Assembly (NCBI RefSeq): GCF_002953715.1
Contig: NZ_CP025012.1
Coordinates: 4,273,001 to 4,337,000, forward strand
Reading direction: 5' to 3'
From: Rhizobium leguminosarum
Lineage (GTDB): Bacteria > Pseudomonadota > Alphaproteobacteria > Rhizobiales > Rhizobiaceae
DNA: 64,000 bases
The notes under the pieces were generated by a model. It was not told where the DNA came from and ran no database searches. It saw only the letters and a list, made by a program, of their open reading frames with translations. The translations under genes were made by a program, and so were the position numbers. Position 1 is the first letter of the stretch; each line of letters opens with the position of its first letter. Below, in pieces: positions 15,467-24,658 of this stretch.

Positions 15467-16234
15467 ATGGATCTGCAACTCACTGGCAAAAAGGCACTGG
15501 TAACCGGCTCGACTCGGGGGATTGGGCTTGCCATCGCTGAGCGTCTTGCGTTGGAGGGAGCCGACGTCGCGATTTGTGCCCGCAGCGGCGACGCCGTTGA
15601 GGACGCGGTCAAGGCACTAGAATCCAAGGGAGGCAAGGCCTGGGGCCGGTCCGTGGACGTCAAAGACCCAGCAGCACTTCGGAGCTGGGTTGAAAGCGCT
15701 GCGGCGGCGCTTGGCGGTGTCGACATTTTGGTGGCAAATGCCAGCGCCCTATCTTTCGGCCTTAGTATCGAGGCGTTCCAGTCGGCCTTCGACGTCGATC
15801 TGATCCACACTGTGACGGCAGTTGAGGCGGTTATGCCGCACCTTGAGCGATCACGGGCGGGGAGCATCGTCGCCATTGGCTCGATTGGGGGAGTCGAGGA
15901 TTCAGAACTCAATGCTTACACAGAGGTGTCCTATGGCGCCATAAAGGCTGCGCTGCACTTTTACATCAAGTCGCTCGCCCGGACCGTCGCACCCAAGGGT
16001 ATCCGAGCCAATGTCGTCAGCCCCGGTTCGACGTTCTTTGACGGTGGTGCCTGGGATCAAATCAAGAGCGAGCAACCCGAACATTTTCGCAAAGCGGTTG
16101 CCATGATCCCGATGGGCCGCATGGCGAGGCCCGAGGAGATCGCCAACGTCGTCGCATTCACGGCGAGCCCAGCGGCGAGCTACGTCACCGGCGCCAATCT
16201 GGTGGTTGACGGCGCCTTCACGCGACGCATCTAA
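15467..16234 (+). CDS. SDR family oxidoreductase
   Basis: This 255-residue classical short-chain dehydrogenase has the cofactor motif TGSTRGIG near residue 13, the VANAS motif, the catalytic YGAIK (Tyr and Lys), and the end VTGANLVVDGAF. It would oxidise or reduce an alcohol/carbonyl with NAD(P); the substrate cannot be told. GAGGAG lies nine bases before the chosen ATG. It stands alone between two repeat- or gap-rich spacers and may be strain-variable. Confidence 0.88.
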   Translation: MDLQLTGKKALVTGSTRGIGLAIAERLALEGADVAICARSGDAVEDAVKALESKGGKAWGRSVDVKDPAALRSWVESAAAALGGVDILVANASALSFGLSIEAFQSAFDVDLIHTVTAVEAVMPHLERSRAGSIVAIGSIGGVEDSELNAYTEVSYGAIKAALHFYIKSLARTVAPKGIRANVVSPGSTFFDGGAWDQIKSEQPEHFRKAVAMIPMGRMARPEEIANVVAFTASPAASYVTGANLVVDGAFTRRI

Positions 16235-16496
16235 GCTAACGTGTCACACGTGGAATTGGAGGCGGCCAACTATCTGGTGTTCGTCAAACTCGCATCAATC
16301 CGAATTTGGTTACGCGCTAATGAGTCCACGCCCTAAGTCGTGGCGGGCGAGCCCGTTTGTGCATGGCCCGCCTTCCCAATTTCATCCTTTCGGGCAATCG
16401 ACATCGATAAATTCCTGTGGCCTCATCGATAATCAGGCGCGACACGCGACAGATACCGTTCAGGCTTCGGCGAACACCGCGCCATCGGGGAAGGCC

Positions 16497-16844
16497 ATGA
16501 GGCAGAAATTAGTAGCGAGTTTACTGCGAGCCAGCCTGATCATGTTTGCACCGCTGGCATCGATCGACGCCGTCGGCGCCGCGCCGATGCATCCAACCAT
16601 ACCGCCAGTCACGCTCGCCTCGGGCCAACTGCTGCAGGTCGCGCAGAAGAAGATACCGTCACTCAACGGATATCGCGGCTACAGCAGCGGCCGGCCCGGC
16701 TATATCAAGAGCGCGAACGGTTATTGGTATCCCTCACGCGCCTTCGACGATTATACCGGCTCAATTGGAAAACCGCAGAGCCTGGGCAATAGCTGCAGTT
16801 ACGGCTTCGCGCCGACCAACGGATCGTCCAATTGCAATTATTGA
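16497..16844 (+). CDS. Small exported protein, BA14K-like
   Basis: This 115-residue protein starts with a basic end and a hydrophobic stretch ending in Ala-rich cleavage-like sequence (DAVGAAP), so it is probably secreted to the periplasm. The mature part is rich in Gly, Tyr and Ser (NGYRGYSSGRPGY, NGYWYPSRAF), resembling rhizobial/Brucella BA14K-type surface proteins. Function is unknown. GGAAGG precedes the ATG. The paired cysteines near the C-terminus could form a disulfide. Confidence 0.6.
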   Translation: MRQKLVASLLRASLIMFAPLASIDAVGAAPMHPTIPPVTLASGQLLQVAQKKIPSLNGYRGYSSGRPGYIKSANGYWYPSRAFDDYTGSIGKPQSLGNSCSYGFAPTNGSSNCNY

Positions 16845-16926
16845 CTGAAGGCTGCACGCCTCCGTCAAGCGGCGGCCGCCCGGGTGATCTCTTCTCCGGG
16901 GCGACCGCTGATGCGCTCGATAGTGC

Positions 16927-17757
16927 TCAGAAGGCTGCCGTCATCGGATCCGGTCCCATGCGGGCGCTGGCACTGTCGAGCTTGGCGATCGCGGCCATGT
17001 CGTCGGCATCGAGCTTGAAGTCGAACACCTGGAAGTTCTCCTCGATGCGCGACGGCGTCACCGACTTCGGGATGACGACGAGACCGGTGTCGATGTGCCA
17101 GCGAATGATCACCTGAGCCGGCGTCTTCTGATGCTTTTTGGCGATCTCGCCGATCACAGCGTTCGAGATGAACTTGCCCTGGCCGAGCGGGCTCCAGGAT
17201 TCGGTGGCGATATCAAGCTTCTGATGAGCCTCCTGCGCCGCCTTCTGCTGGAAATCTGGATGCAGCTCGATCTGGTTGATGACGGGAACGACGCCGGTCT
17301 CGCCGATGATACGCTCGAGATGTTCAGGATAGAAATTCGACACGCCGATCGAGCGGGCGCGGCCCTCTTCCCGGATGCGCACGAAAGCCTTCCAGGTCTC
17401 GGTATAAAGGCCACGATGCGGCGACGGCCAGTGAATGAGATAAAGGTCGACATATTCGGAACCGAGCTTCTTCAGGCTGCCGTCGAAGGCGCGCAGCGTG
17501 TTGTCATAGCCCTGATCGGTATTCCTGAGCTTGGTGGTGACGAAGATGTCCTTGCGGTCGAGGCCGGAAGAGCGAATGCCTTCGCCGACGCCCTCTTCGT
17601 TGTCGTAGCCGGAAGCCGTATCGATGTGACGATAGCCGGCGGCGATCGCAGTGCGCACAGTGGGAGCGGCAATATCCTGCGGCGTCTGCCAGACGCCGAG
17701 GCCGACTTGGGGAATGGAATGTCCGTCATGGAAAGTGATGATAGGTTGAGCGGTCAC
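16927..17757 (-). CDS. Aldo/keto reductase
   Basis: This 276-residue NADPH-dependent reductase is of the 2,5-diketo-gluconate reductase-like AKR5 type. Motifs are GLGVWQTP, the catalytic DTASGYDNEEGVG (Asp and Tyr), TTKL (Lys), LYLIHWPSP (His) and IPKSVTPSRIEENFQVFDF. I chose the GTG at 17757 because GGAG lies eight bases before it and the family start TAQPIITFHDGHSIPQVG follows. The physiological substrate is not evident. It converges on the small exported protein gene. Confidence 0.9.
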   Translation of the reverse strand: MTAQPIITFHDGHSIPQVGLGVWQTPQDIAAPTVRTAIAAGYRHIDTASGYDNEEGVGEGIRSSGLDRKDIFVTTKLRNTDQGYDNTLRAFDGSLKKLGSEYVDLYLIHWPSPHRGLYTETWKAFVRIREEGRARSIGVSNFYPEHLERIIGETGVVPVINQIELHPDFQQKAAQEAHQKLDIATESWSPLGQGKFISNAVIGEIAKKHQKTPAQVIIRWHIDTGLVVIPKSVTPSRIEENFQVFDFKLDADDMAAIAKLDSASARMGPDPMTAAF

Positions 17758-17888
17758 AATATATCTCCGGGAGTTTGAAGAATTGGACGAGGCATGAATT
17801 GCGCCCGCGCTTGCGGACGTCCCTGAACGCATTTCAGCCGGAGCGTTCGGTCACCGGAAGCATATAGGCGACCGCATCCGGAAGACAA

Positions 17889-18410
17889 TCAGACGACGCG
17901 GACAATCGTTCCCTTTCGAAGGTGGGGCAGCAGGCGGCGCATGTCGCGCAGGCTTACCGCCACGCAGCCCGCCGTCGGCTCGTAGCCTGGCCGGATGAGA
18001 TGGAAGAAGATCGCCGAGCCGCGATTGCGCGCACGCGAGGAGATGTTCCAGTCCATCACCAGGCAGATATCGTAGAGCCCGTCGCTGCGCCGCATCTCTT
18101 CATGACTTGCGCGGAACGGCGTCCTGACGAGGCGATTGTAGCTGGCATTGCCAGACTGATCGCACCAGAGCATGTCGGGGCGGATGCGGCGAATGGGAAG
18201 CGGAGTGACGAGCCGACCGTTCCGCTCGCCGCGCCGGAAGCCTGATATCAGCCTCATCGAGGCGATCGGCGTGGCGCCGTCGCCTTCACGTTTCATCACC
18301 GTGCGGCCCGAGCGGCCGATCGCAGCGGGCACGGTGATGGCACCGAACCGGACGATCGCCCGGCTCTTGCGCCCCGGCGCAGCACGCACGACGATCGTCG
18401 ACGGCGTCAT
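17889..18410 (-). CDS. L,D-transpeptidase-like (YkuD fold) protein
   Basis: This protein of about 173 residues carries the L,D-transpeptidase catalytic pattern: a His in FFHLIRP, followed by TAGCVAVS with the Cys nucleophile. MVMKREGDGATP-like and LVTPLPIRRI blocks precede it (the first reads TVMKREGDGATP). It may cross-link peptidoglycan or trim it, but no signal peptide is obvious. The start is uncertain: ATGs at 18410, 18437 and 18482 are all in frame. It is transcribed away from cenR, with a shared upstream region. Confidence 0.75.
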   Translation of the reverse strand: MTPSTIVVRAAPGRKSRAIVRFGAITVPAAIGRSGRTVMKREGDGATPIASMRLISGFRRGERNGRLVTPLPIRRIRPDMLWCDQSGNASYNRLVRTPFRASHEEMRRSDGLYDICLVMDWNISSRARNRGSAIFFHLIRPGYEPTAGCVAVSLRDMRRLLPHLRKGTIVRVV

Positions 18411-18577
18411 ACCCGGCCTCTGCCTTGCTTTTTCCATTTTTCTCGCATGTCGTGCCTTGTCTGGGGCTTCGATTGAAATCATATCGAAACCGGCCCGGCA
18501 ACAGCCCGTTGCCCGATCCTTGCCAAACCAGGAATTTGGCGTAGGACTAGGGGACTTAACATGAGGACGTAAACGGC

Positions 18578-19261
18578 ATGACCGCACGCACCATTCTTCT
18601 GGTGGATGACGACGATGACCTTCGGCAGACGCTGACGGAGCAATTGTCGCTGTATGAGGAATTCACGGTTCTGCAGGAAGCCAACGCCGGCAGAGGTGTC
18701 GCGACCGCCCGCTCGACGCCGATCGACCTGCTGATCATGGATGTCGGCCTGCCCGATATGGACGGCCGCGAGGCGGTGAAGCTGCTGCGCAAGGGCGGCT
18801 TCAAGGCGCCGATCATCATGCTGACCGGCCACGATACCGATTCGGACACGATCCTCGGTCTTGAAGCCGGCGCCAACGACTATGTCACCAAGCCTTTCCG
18901 CTTCGCCGTTCTGCTCGCGCGCATCCGCGTGCAGTTGCGCCAGCATGAGCAGAGCGAGGACGCGACCTTCACCGTCGGCCCCTATCTCTTCAAGCCGAGC
19001 CAGAAGCTCCTGACCACCGATAACGGCCAGAAGATCCGGCTGACGGAAAAGGAAGCGGCGATCATCCGCTATCTCTACCGCGCCGAACAGAAGGTCGTTA
19101 CCCGCGACGTGCTGCTCGAAGAGGTCTGGGGCTATAATTCCGGCGTGACGACGCATACGCTGGAAACCCACGTCTACCGCCTGCGCCAGAAGATCGAGCG
19201 CGATCCTTCCAATGCCGAAATTCTCGTCACGGAAAACGGCGGCTACAAGATCATACCCTAG
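18578..19261 (+). CDS. cenR: CenR/OtpR-type OmpR-family response regulator
   Basis: This 227-residue protein has a receiver domain (acidic patch DDDDD near residues 10-14, phospho-acceptor Asp55 in LLIMDVG, Lys105 in VTKPF) and an OmpR/PhoB winged helix at about 130-227 (LTEKEAAIIRYL, HTLETHVYRLRQKIE). No sensor kinase gene is next to it. From memory, an alphaproteobacterial envelope regulator named CenR (OtpR in Brucella) sits next to a cyclic-nucleotide-domain gene, exactly as here. In those species it controls envelope integrity and growth. The symbol is assigned on that basis. Confidence 0.75.
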   Translation: MTARTILLVDDDDDLRQTLTEQLSLYEEFTVLQEANAGRGVATARSTPIDLLIMDVGLPDMDGREAVKLLRKGGFKAPIIMLTGHDTDSDTILGLEAGANDYVTKPFRFAVLLARIRVQLRQHEQSEDATFTVGPYLFKPSQKLLTTDNGQKIRLTEKEAAIIRYLYRAEQKVVTRDVLLEEVWGYNSGVTTHTLETHVYRLRQKIERDPSNAEILVTENGGYKIIP

Positions 19262-19314
19262 CGCATTTCCGTTTTTCTCCGAATGACGTAAATGCTCGAT
19301 CTCTTTGTTTTCAC

Positions 19315-19381
19315 GCAATTCCCGGCAAAAGTGTTTCACGCTTTGCCTGGCAAAACCGCTAGGCACTTTTGCTGGAATTGC
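19315..19381. repeat. Palindromic repeat between cenR and the cNMP-domain gene
   Basis: GCAATTCC (19315-19322) and GGAATTGC (19374-19381) bound an imperfect palindrome with inner arms CGGCAAAAGTG and CACTTTTGCTG. The same GCAATTCC/GGAATTGC pair recurs near 28875 and 30065. Confidence 0.65.
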
Positions 19382-19400
19382 TCTAAGGCGAAAAGCCCGC

Positions 19401-19856
19401 ATGGCGCTAACAGACGACATCCACATGCTCGCGCAGCTTCCTCTGTTCAAGGACATGAACGAGGATCAACTGCGGTTGGTCGCCTTCGGCGCCGACCGGC
19501 GCATGATCGCTGCCGGCCAGATGCTGTTTCGCCAGGGCTCGCCCGCCGAGAGCGCCTATGTCATCCTCAGCGGCAGCCTGGAGCTGAGCGCGACGAGCAG
19601 CGACGGCATGCAGAGGACAGAGGGGATCGCCGGTCCCGGAACCCTGGTTTCCGAACTGGCGCTGGTGACGCTGGTGGAGCGCAAGTTCACCGCGGTAGCG
19701 CGCGAGGACACCAGCATCATCCGCATCACCCGCGCCCTCTTCCACCGGCTGATCGAAGAATATCCGGACGCAGCCCGGCTGATCGAGAACCGGATCCGCG
19801 ACAATCTCGCGGAGCTTGCGGCAAAGGCCGCAAGCCAGTTCTACCGCTTCAGCTGA
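19401..19856 (+). CDS. Cyclic-nucleotide-binding-domain protein
   Basis: This 151-residue protein is essentially one cNMP-binding beta-roll (LPLFKDMNEDQLRLVAF, GQMLFRQGSPAESAYVILSGSLEL, FTAVAREDTSIIRITRALFHRLI). It has no DNA-binding or kinase domain. Annotations of relatives often read Crp/Fnr regulator or protein-kinase regulatory subunit. The phosphate-binding cassette is not perfect, so ligand binding is open. Its position downstream of cenR suggests joint function. Confidence 0.82.
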   Translation: MALTDDIHMLAQLPLFKDMNEDQLRLVAFGADRRMIAAGQMLFRQGSPAESAYVILSGSLELSATSSDGMQRTEGIAGPGTLVSELALVTLVERKFTAVAREDTSIIRITRALFHRLIEEYPDAARLIENRIRDNLAELAAKAASQFYRFS

Positions 19857-19895
19857 TCTTGATAGATAGAGGCCGCGCGTCCGAGAGGATGCGCT

Positions 19896-20008
19896 AGAAC
19901 AGGATGATTTTAGGCCGGGTCGGCCTAAAATCTGAATCCTGTTCTACATTATAGAGTGAGAGCATGATGTCGTCCGAAAACCGCTCACACTTTTCGGCAT
20001 CATGCTCT
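19896..20008. repeat. Double palindromic repeat after the cNMP-domain gene
   Basis: The first palindrome is AGAACAGGAT (19896-19905) with ATCCTGTTCT (19936-19945), with inner TTTTAGGCC/GGCCTAAAA. The second is AGAGCATGAT (19959-19968) with ATCATGCTCT (19999-20008). The right end contains the xthA stop codon. Confidence 0.75.
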
Positions 20009-20810
20009 AGAAATCGAAATGCGCCGTCACCGGCACGTGGTCGGAGGGACGATCCCAGCCGCGCGCCTCCTTCAGGATCTCGATCCGCTTCAGATGCGGC
20101 CCGAGATCCGACGACGACCAGATATGGTCGAGACGGCGGCCGCGATCTGCCGCCTCCCAGTCCTTGGCGCGGTAGCTCCACCAGGTGTAGAGCTTCTCGT
20201 TTTCAGGCACATGCTGCCGCATCAGATCGAGCCAGGCGCCGCGCTTCATCACCTCGAGCAGCCCCTCGGTTTCCACGGGCGTATGGCTGACGATCTTCAG
20301 AAGCTGCTTGTGCGACCAGACATCGTGCTCCAGCGGCGCGATGTTGAGGTCACCGACGAGGATGGCTGAGGTGTTGGCCTCGCCATTGGCTTTCAGCAGC
20401 TTCATCTCCTCGATGAAATCGAGCTTGTGGCCGAATTTCGGATTGATCGTGCGATCCGGCTCGTCGCCGCCGGCCGGGACGTAGAAATTATGCAGCCGGA
20501 CGCGACGATTGCCGTGCTCGAAGATCGCCGAGATGTGGCGCGCATCGCCGACGCCGCAATAATCCTGCCGGTGATCCTCGGTCAACGGAATGCGCGAGGC
20601 GATCGCCACGCCGTGATAGCCCTTCTGGCCATGGATGATGATGTGATTGTAGCCCATCGCCCGCAGCGGTGCCGCCGGAAACAGATCGTTCGTCACCTTG
20701 GTTTCCTGCAGGCAGAGGATATCGGGCCTGTGCTTGAGAACGAGCTGCTCGACGATCGGCATGCGCAGCCGCACCGAGTTGATGTTCCAGGTGGTGATCG
20801 AAAAGCCCAT
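20007..20810 (-). CDS. xthA: Exodeoxyribonuclease III
   Basis: This 267-residue AP endonuclease/3' exonuclease acts in base-excision repair. Motifs in order are TTWNINSVR, LQETK (metal-binding Glu), NFYVPAGGDEPD, LVGDLNIAP (catalytic Asp and Asn), RRLDHIWSS and a final PSDHVPV (catalytic His). The ATG at 20810 has GAGGG seven bases upstream and was preferred to the one at 20816. Its TAG stop lies within a palindromic repeat. Rhizobia usually carry more than one xth gene. Confidence 0.95.
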   Translation of the reverse strand: MGFSITTWNINSVRLRMPIVEQLVLKHRPDILCLQETKVTNDLFPAAPLRAMGYNHIIIHGQKGYHGVAIASRIPLTEDHRQDYCGVGDARHISAIFEHGNRRVRLHNFYVPAGGDEPDRTINPKFGHKLDFIEEMKLLKANGEANTSAILVGDLNIAPLEHDVWSHKQLLKIVSHTPVETEGLLEVMKRGAWLDLMRQHVPENEKLYTWWSYRAKDWEAADRGRRLDHIWSSSDLGPHLKRIEILKEARGWDRPSDHVPVTAHFDF

Positions 20811-20911
20811 GCCCATACCCTCTCACGCTTTCATGAAAGGGCTTTAAAACAAAGGTGGACGCTAGGGAACCGGCCGCGTGCAAAAGCGGCCGGCGATCAA
20901 CCGAAAAGGTT

Positions 20912-21580
20912 TCAGTCGCGCGACTGAGGCGTGCCCGGAATGGTTTCATAGGGCACGCGGAAGACGCGATCGTCGAATTGCACGCCGGTCTTGACGTTGA
21001 AGATCATCACCGAGGTGTCTTTGCCCTGATTGTCGGTGATCGTCCACTGACGCAGGTCGTAGGTCTTCGGGTCGAACATCATGGTGATGGTCGAGTTTCC
21101 GAACACCGTATTGTTGCCAAGCGCGATCGTCGTCAGGTCAGACTCTTCCTTCACGCCCTTCACCATGCCGGCCGACAGGTCGATATGCTGCGCCAGGAGC
21201 AGGCTGAGCGGGGTCTTGGAGAGCGGATAGAGATCCCAGGTCTTGAGCTTCGTATTGCCGATGGCGACATTCTTGCCGTCGGCGATCACCCGCATCGGCG
21301 ACGGATCGTCATAGTTGAAGCGCAGCTTGCCGGGGCGCTGGATGAAGAACTTGCCGCCGGTCTGTTCGCCGCGCGGGCCGAACTGCACGAATTCGCCCTG
21401 CATCGTCGTGACGCCGGAGAAATGATCGGCGATCGCCTGCGCCGTGCCGGAGGCAGGAGCCGCCGCCTGCGCATAAGCACCGAAGGGAATGGCGCTCGCC
21501 ATCGCGGCAACGGCGAAGGCGCCGAGAAGGTCGCGGCGCGTTACCGTCAGGCCGGAGAGGAAGCTATCGGAGTGACTCAT
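20912..21580 (-). CDS. LolA-like outer-membrane lipoprotein carrier
   Basis: This 222-residue protein has an N-terminal signal with a twin-arginine-like RRDLLGAF stretch followed by a hydrophobic segment and AYAQA. The mature part fits the LolA beta-barrel: MQGEFVQFGPRGEQTGGKFFIQRPGKLRFNYDDP (cited by its ends, MQGEFVQ to NYDDP), KLKTWDLYPLSKTPLSLLL and DLRQWTITDNQG. LolA ferries lipoproteins across the periplasm. It lies directly downstream of ftsK, as often in proteobacteria. Confidence 0.88.
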   Translation of the reverse strand: MSHSDSFLSGLTVTRRDLLGAFAVAAMASAIPFGAYAQAAAPASGTAQAIADHFSGVTTMQGEFVQFGPRGEQTGGKFFIQRPGKLRFNYDDPSPMRVIADGKNVAIGNTKLKTWDLYPLSKTPLSLLLAQHIDLSAGMVKGVKEESDLTTIALGNNTVFGNSTITMMFDPKTYDLRQWTITDNQGKDTSVMIFNVKTGVQFDDRVFRVPYETIPGTPQSRD

Positions 21581-21719
21581 CTAAATCTCCTTTATGCGAT
21601 CTGCATGCTGCCGAAAGGCGGCGTCTTCAAGGCGTTGCGATCGGCCTGCGAGAGGTAACGGCTTCGATGCTATCAGGTTTCCGCAAAAGCGGCTGCATCG
21701 GAAATATATGCCTGATATC

Positions 21720-24407
21720 TCAGCGGTCGAGGATGTCGCCTTCGGTGGGAACGAGGATCTCGCGTTTGCCGGCGTGGTTGGCCGGCCCGATGATGCCCTC
21801 CTTCTCCATGCGCTCGACGAGCGAGGCGGCGCGGTTGTAGCCGATGCCGAGCCGGCGCTGGACGTAGGAGGTCGACGCCTTGCCGTCGCGCAGCACGATG
21901 GCGACCGCCTGGTCGTAAGGATCTTCCGATTCGGAAAGATTGGACGTGCCGGCCGGGCCGCCGCCGCCGTAATCGCCGTCCTCGTCGTCATCGGCGGTGA
22001 TCGCGTCGAGATATTGCGGCGAGCCCTGGGTCTTCAGATAGGAGACGATCTCTTCCACCTCGACATCCGAAACGAACGGGCCGTGCACGCGCTGGATACG
22101 CCCGCCACCCGCCATGTAGAGCATGTCGCCCATGCCGAGCAGCTGTTCGGCACCCTGTTCGCCAAGGATGGTGCGGCTGTCGATCTTCGAGGTCACCTGG
22201 AAGGAGATGCGGGTCGGGAAGTTTGCCTTGATCGTGCCGGTGATGACGTCGACGGACGGACGCTGTGTCGCCATGATCACGTGAATGCCGGCGGCGCGCG
22301 CCATCTGCGCCAGACGCTGGACGGCGCCTTCGATATCCTTGCCGGCGACCATCATCAGGTCGGCCATCTCGTCGATGATCACGACGATATAGGGCATCGG
22401 CCGCAGATCGAATTCCTCGGTCTCGTACATCGCCTCGCCGGTATGGCGGTCGAAGCCGGTCTGCACCGTGCGCGAGATCGCCTCGCCCTTCGACAGCGCC
22501 TGCTCGACGCGGGTGTTGAAGCCGTCGATGTTGCGCACGCCGATCTTCGACATCTTCTTGTAGCGCTCTTCCATCTCGCGCACCGTCCATTTGAGCGCGA
22601 CGACGGCCTTTTTCGGATCGGTGACGACAGGCGAAAGCAAATGCGGGATGCCGTCATAGACGGAGAGTTCGAGCATCTTCGGGTCGATCATGATCAGCCG
22701 GCACTGTTCCGGCGTCATGCGGTAGAGCAGCGACAAGATCATCGTGTTGATGGCGACCGACTTGCCGGAACCGGTGGTGCCGGCGACGAGCAGGTGTGGC
22801 ATCTTGGCGAGATCGGCGATGACGGCTTCGCCGCCGATCGTCTTGCCGAGCGCCATGGCGAGCTTCGCCTTGCTGCCTTCGAAATCCCTGGAGGCGACGA
22901 GTTCACGCAGATAGACGGTCTCGCGCGTCTGGTTCGGCAATTCGATGCCGATCGCGTTGCGGCCGGGCACGACGGCAACACGGGCGGCGATGGCGCTCAT
23001 CGAGCGGGCGATATCATCGGCAAGGCCGATGACGCGCGACGACTTGATGCCGGGCGCCGGCTCCAGTTCGTAGAGCGTGACGACGGGACCTGGACGGACA
23101 TGGATGATCTCGCCCTTGACGCCGAAATCTTCGAGCACGCCTTCGAGCATGCGGGCATTCTGCTCCAGTGCATCGGCCGAAAGCGTGGAGTCGCGCACGA
23201 CATTCTTCGGTTCGGCGAGCAGATGCATCGACGGAAGCTGGAAACCCTCGGGACGGATGAACGAGCCCTGCGCCTCCCGCTCGATACGGGCGCTGGGCTT
23301 CGGACGGGCGACCACCGGGACGACGCGCGGTTCCGGCTTGCCGGCCGCCTTTGCCGGTGCGCGGATCATCCAGTCGTCGTCATCGTCATCGGGCAGGATA
23401 TCGGCCGGGCGCGGCGGCATGTCGGCATCAAAGGGCAGGTCGTCGTCATTATCATCGTCGTCATCGATCGACAGCGACGGCGCGGAAACGATGCGCCGCG
23501 GCGAAGCCGCCCTTGGCCCCATCGATGGTTCCATCGAGGGCTCCATGCGCTCGCCGCGGACGGTCGGCGCCTTGGCACGCACGGGTTCGTTCAGCGTACC
23601 GAACTCGTCATCGTTGAAATCATAAGGTGATTCGTAATCGCCCTGGCGCCGCTTGCGCGGCCCCATGCCGAAGAGCCGGCGCAATCGGCCCTGGCTCATG
23701 TACCAGGCATGCGTCACGGCACCGCTGAAAGCGACCCAGCGGGACTCGTCTTCCTCGTCGTCCTCGTCTCCGACGACGCGGGCCTTGCTACGGGTATCAA
23801 CGTAGTCCTCCTCGATCTCTTCGTCTGCGTCGCTGCGGCCGACGAGGCCTGAGGCAAAGAGCATCATCCAGGCGGTCGGCGCGGCAAAGATGCAGCCGAC
23901 CACCATGGCGAAGGTGCCTGTGGGATAAGCGCCGACGAAGAGTGCAGGAAAACGCAGGATCATGTCGCCGACGACGCCGCCGATGCCGTTCGGAATCGGC
24001 CAGGTGAGCGGCGGCGGAAAACAGCCGATGACGGCGGAAGAGAGCACCGAACCGGCAAACCAGGCGCCGATGCGGGCAGGAATACGGCTGAAGCGGCGGC
24101 CCGAGATCAGCGTCAGCGCCCAGGCGACGATCGGCAGCATCGAAACGACGCTGGCAAGGCCGAGGAATTGCATGACGATATCGGCAAAGGCAGCACCGCT
24201 GTAACCGAGGATATTCGTCGGCAGGTTGGCGGTCGCATAGGAATAGCTCGGATCGGCGACATTCCAAGTCGCCAGCGCCGCGACGCAGAACGCCAGCAGC
24301 AAAAAGATCGCAAAGCCGATGAGCGCCTGGATCTGCCGCAGCATGAATGCCGAGAAGGAGAACCGATCCGGACGGCCATCCATTGCCGGCGACGTGCTTC
24401 TTGCCAT
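21720..24407 (-). CDS. ftsK: FtsK DNA translocase
   Basis: This protein of about 895 residues has an N-terminal set of four membrane helices, then an acidic low-complexity linker (around residues 200-400). The RecA-like motor has a P-loop GTTGSGKSVAINTM near residue 545 and the Walker B stretch IVVIIDEMADLMMV. The C-terminal winged-helix gamma domain is QRRLGIGYNRAASLVERMEKEGI. It pumps chromosome termini through the septum and activates XerCD at dif. I chose the ATG at 24407, though one ten codons upstream is in frame. Confidence 0.96.
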   Translation of the reverse strand: MARSTSPAMDGRPDRFSFSAFMLRQIQALIGFAIFLLLAFCVAALATWNVADPSYSYATANLPTNILGYSGAAFADIVMQFLGLASVVSMLPIVAWALTLISGRRFSRIPARIGAWFAGSVLSSAVIGCFPPPLTWPIPNGIGGVVGDMILRFPALFVGAYPTGTFAMVVGCIFAAPTAWMMLFASGLVGRSDADEEIEEDYVDTRSKARVVGDEDDEEDESRWVAFSGAVTHAWYMSQGRLRRLFGMGPRKRRQGDYESPYDFNDDEFGTLNEPVRAKAPTVRGERMEPSMEPSMGPRAASPRRIVSAPSLSIDDDDDNDDDLPFDADMPPRPADILPDDDDDDWMIRAPAKAAGKPEPRVVPVVARPKPSARIEREAQGSFIRPEGFQLPSMHLLAEPKNVVRDSTLSADALEQNARMLEGVLEDFGVKGEIIHVRPGPVVTLYELEPAPGIKSSRVIGLADDIARSMSAIAARVAVVPGRNAIGIELPNQTRETVYLRELVASRDFEGSKAKLAMALGKTIGGEAVIADLAKMPHLLVAGTTGSGKSVAINTMILSLLYRMTPEQCRLIMIDPKMLELSVYDGIPHLLSPVVTDPKKAVVALKWTVREMEERYKKMSKIGVRNIDGFNTRVEQALSKGEAISRTVQTGFDRHTGEAMYETEEFDLRPMPYIVVIIDEMADLMMVAGKDIEGAVQRLAQMARAAGIHVIMATQRPSVDVITGTIKANFPTRISFQVTSKIDSRTILGEQGAEQLLGMGDMLYMAGGGRIQRVHGPFVSDVEVEEIVSYLKTQGSPQYLDAITADDDEDGDYGGGGPAGTSNLSESEDPYDQAVAIVLRDGKASTSYVQRRLGIGYNRAASLVERMEKEGIIGPANHAGKREILVPTEGDILDR

Positions 24408-24544
24408 GTGTCTAACCCGTCCAATGCCTGAGGACACGCGAATCGCTAAAGCTTCGCCGTGCCAAAATGCGTCCGCTCTACCTAATCAGAGCCGGGTTAA
24501 AGCGATGTTAACCATGCATGCCTGGACGTGCATTCCGAGCAGGG

Positions 24545-24581
24545 AAAAGAAAAAAGGCCCGAACCTTGGAAGGTCCGGGCC
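24545..24581 (-). terminator. Intrinsic terminator after amtB
   Basis: On the minus strand a stem of GGCCCG-GACCTT/AAGGTT-CGGGCC (24556-24581) is followed by TTTTTTCTTTT (24545-24555). It lies 78 bases past the amtB stop and matches a classic intrinsic terminator. Confidence 0.88.
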
Positions 24582-24658
24582 AAATGCGGTCTATGGTTAG
24601 ATAGGCCGCGACGGGCCGTGCAGCGGCGCCCTTTTGCCGGGCGCCGCAAACCCTGTGA

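Noticed and set aside
16342..16372. Hairpin GGCGGGC/GCCCGCC as terminator after the SDR gene
   Set aside because: It lies over 100 bases past the stop, has a 17-base loop and lacks a T run.
21594..23630. 678-codon open frame opposite ftsK
   Set aside because: Antisense shadow of the FtsK motor domain; no recognisable domain and His/Asp/Arg-rich composition.
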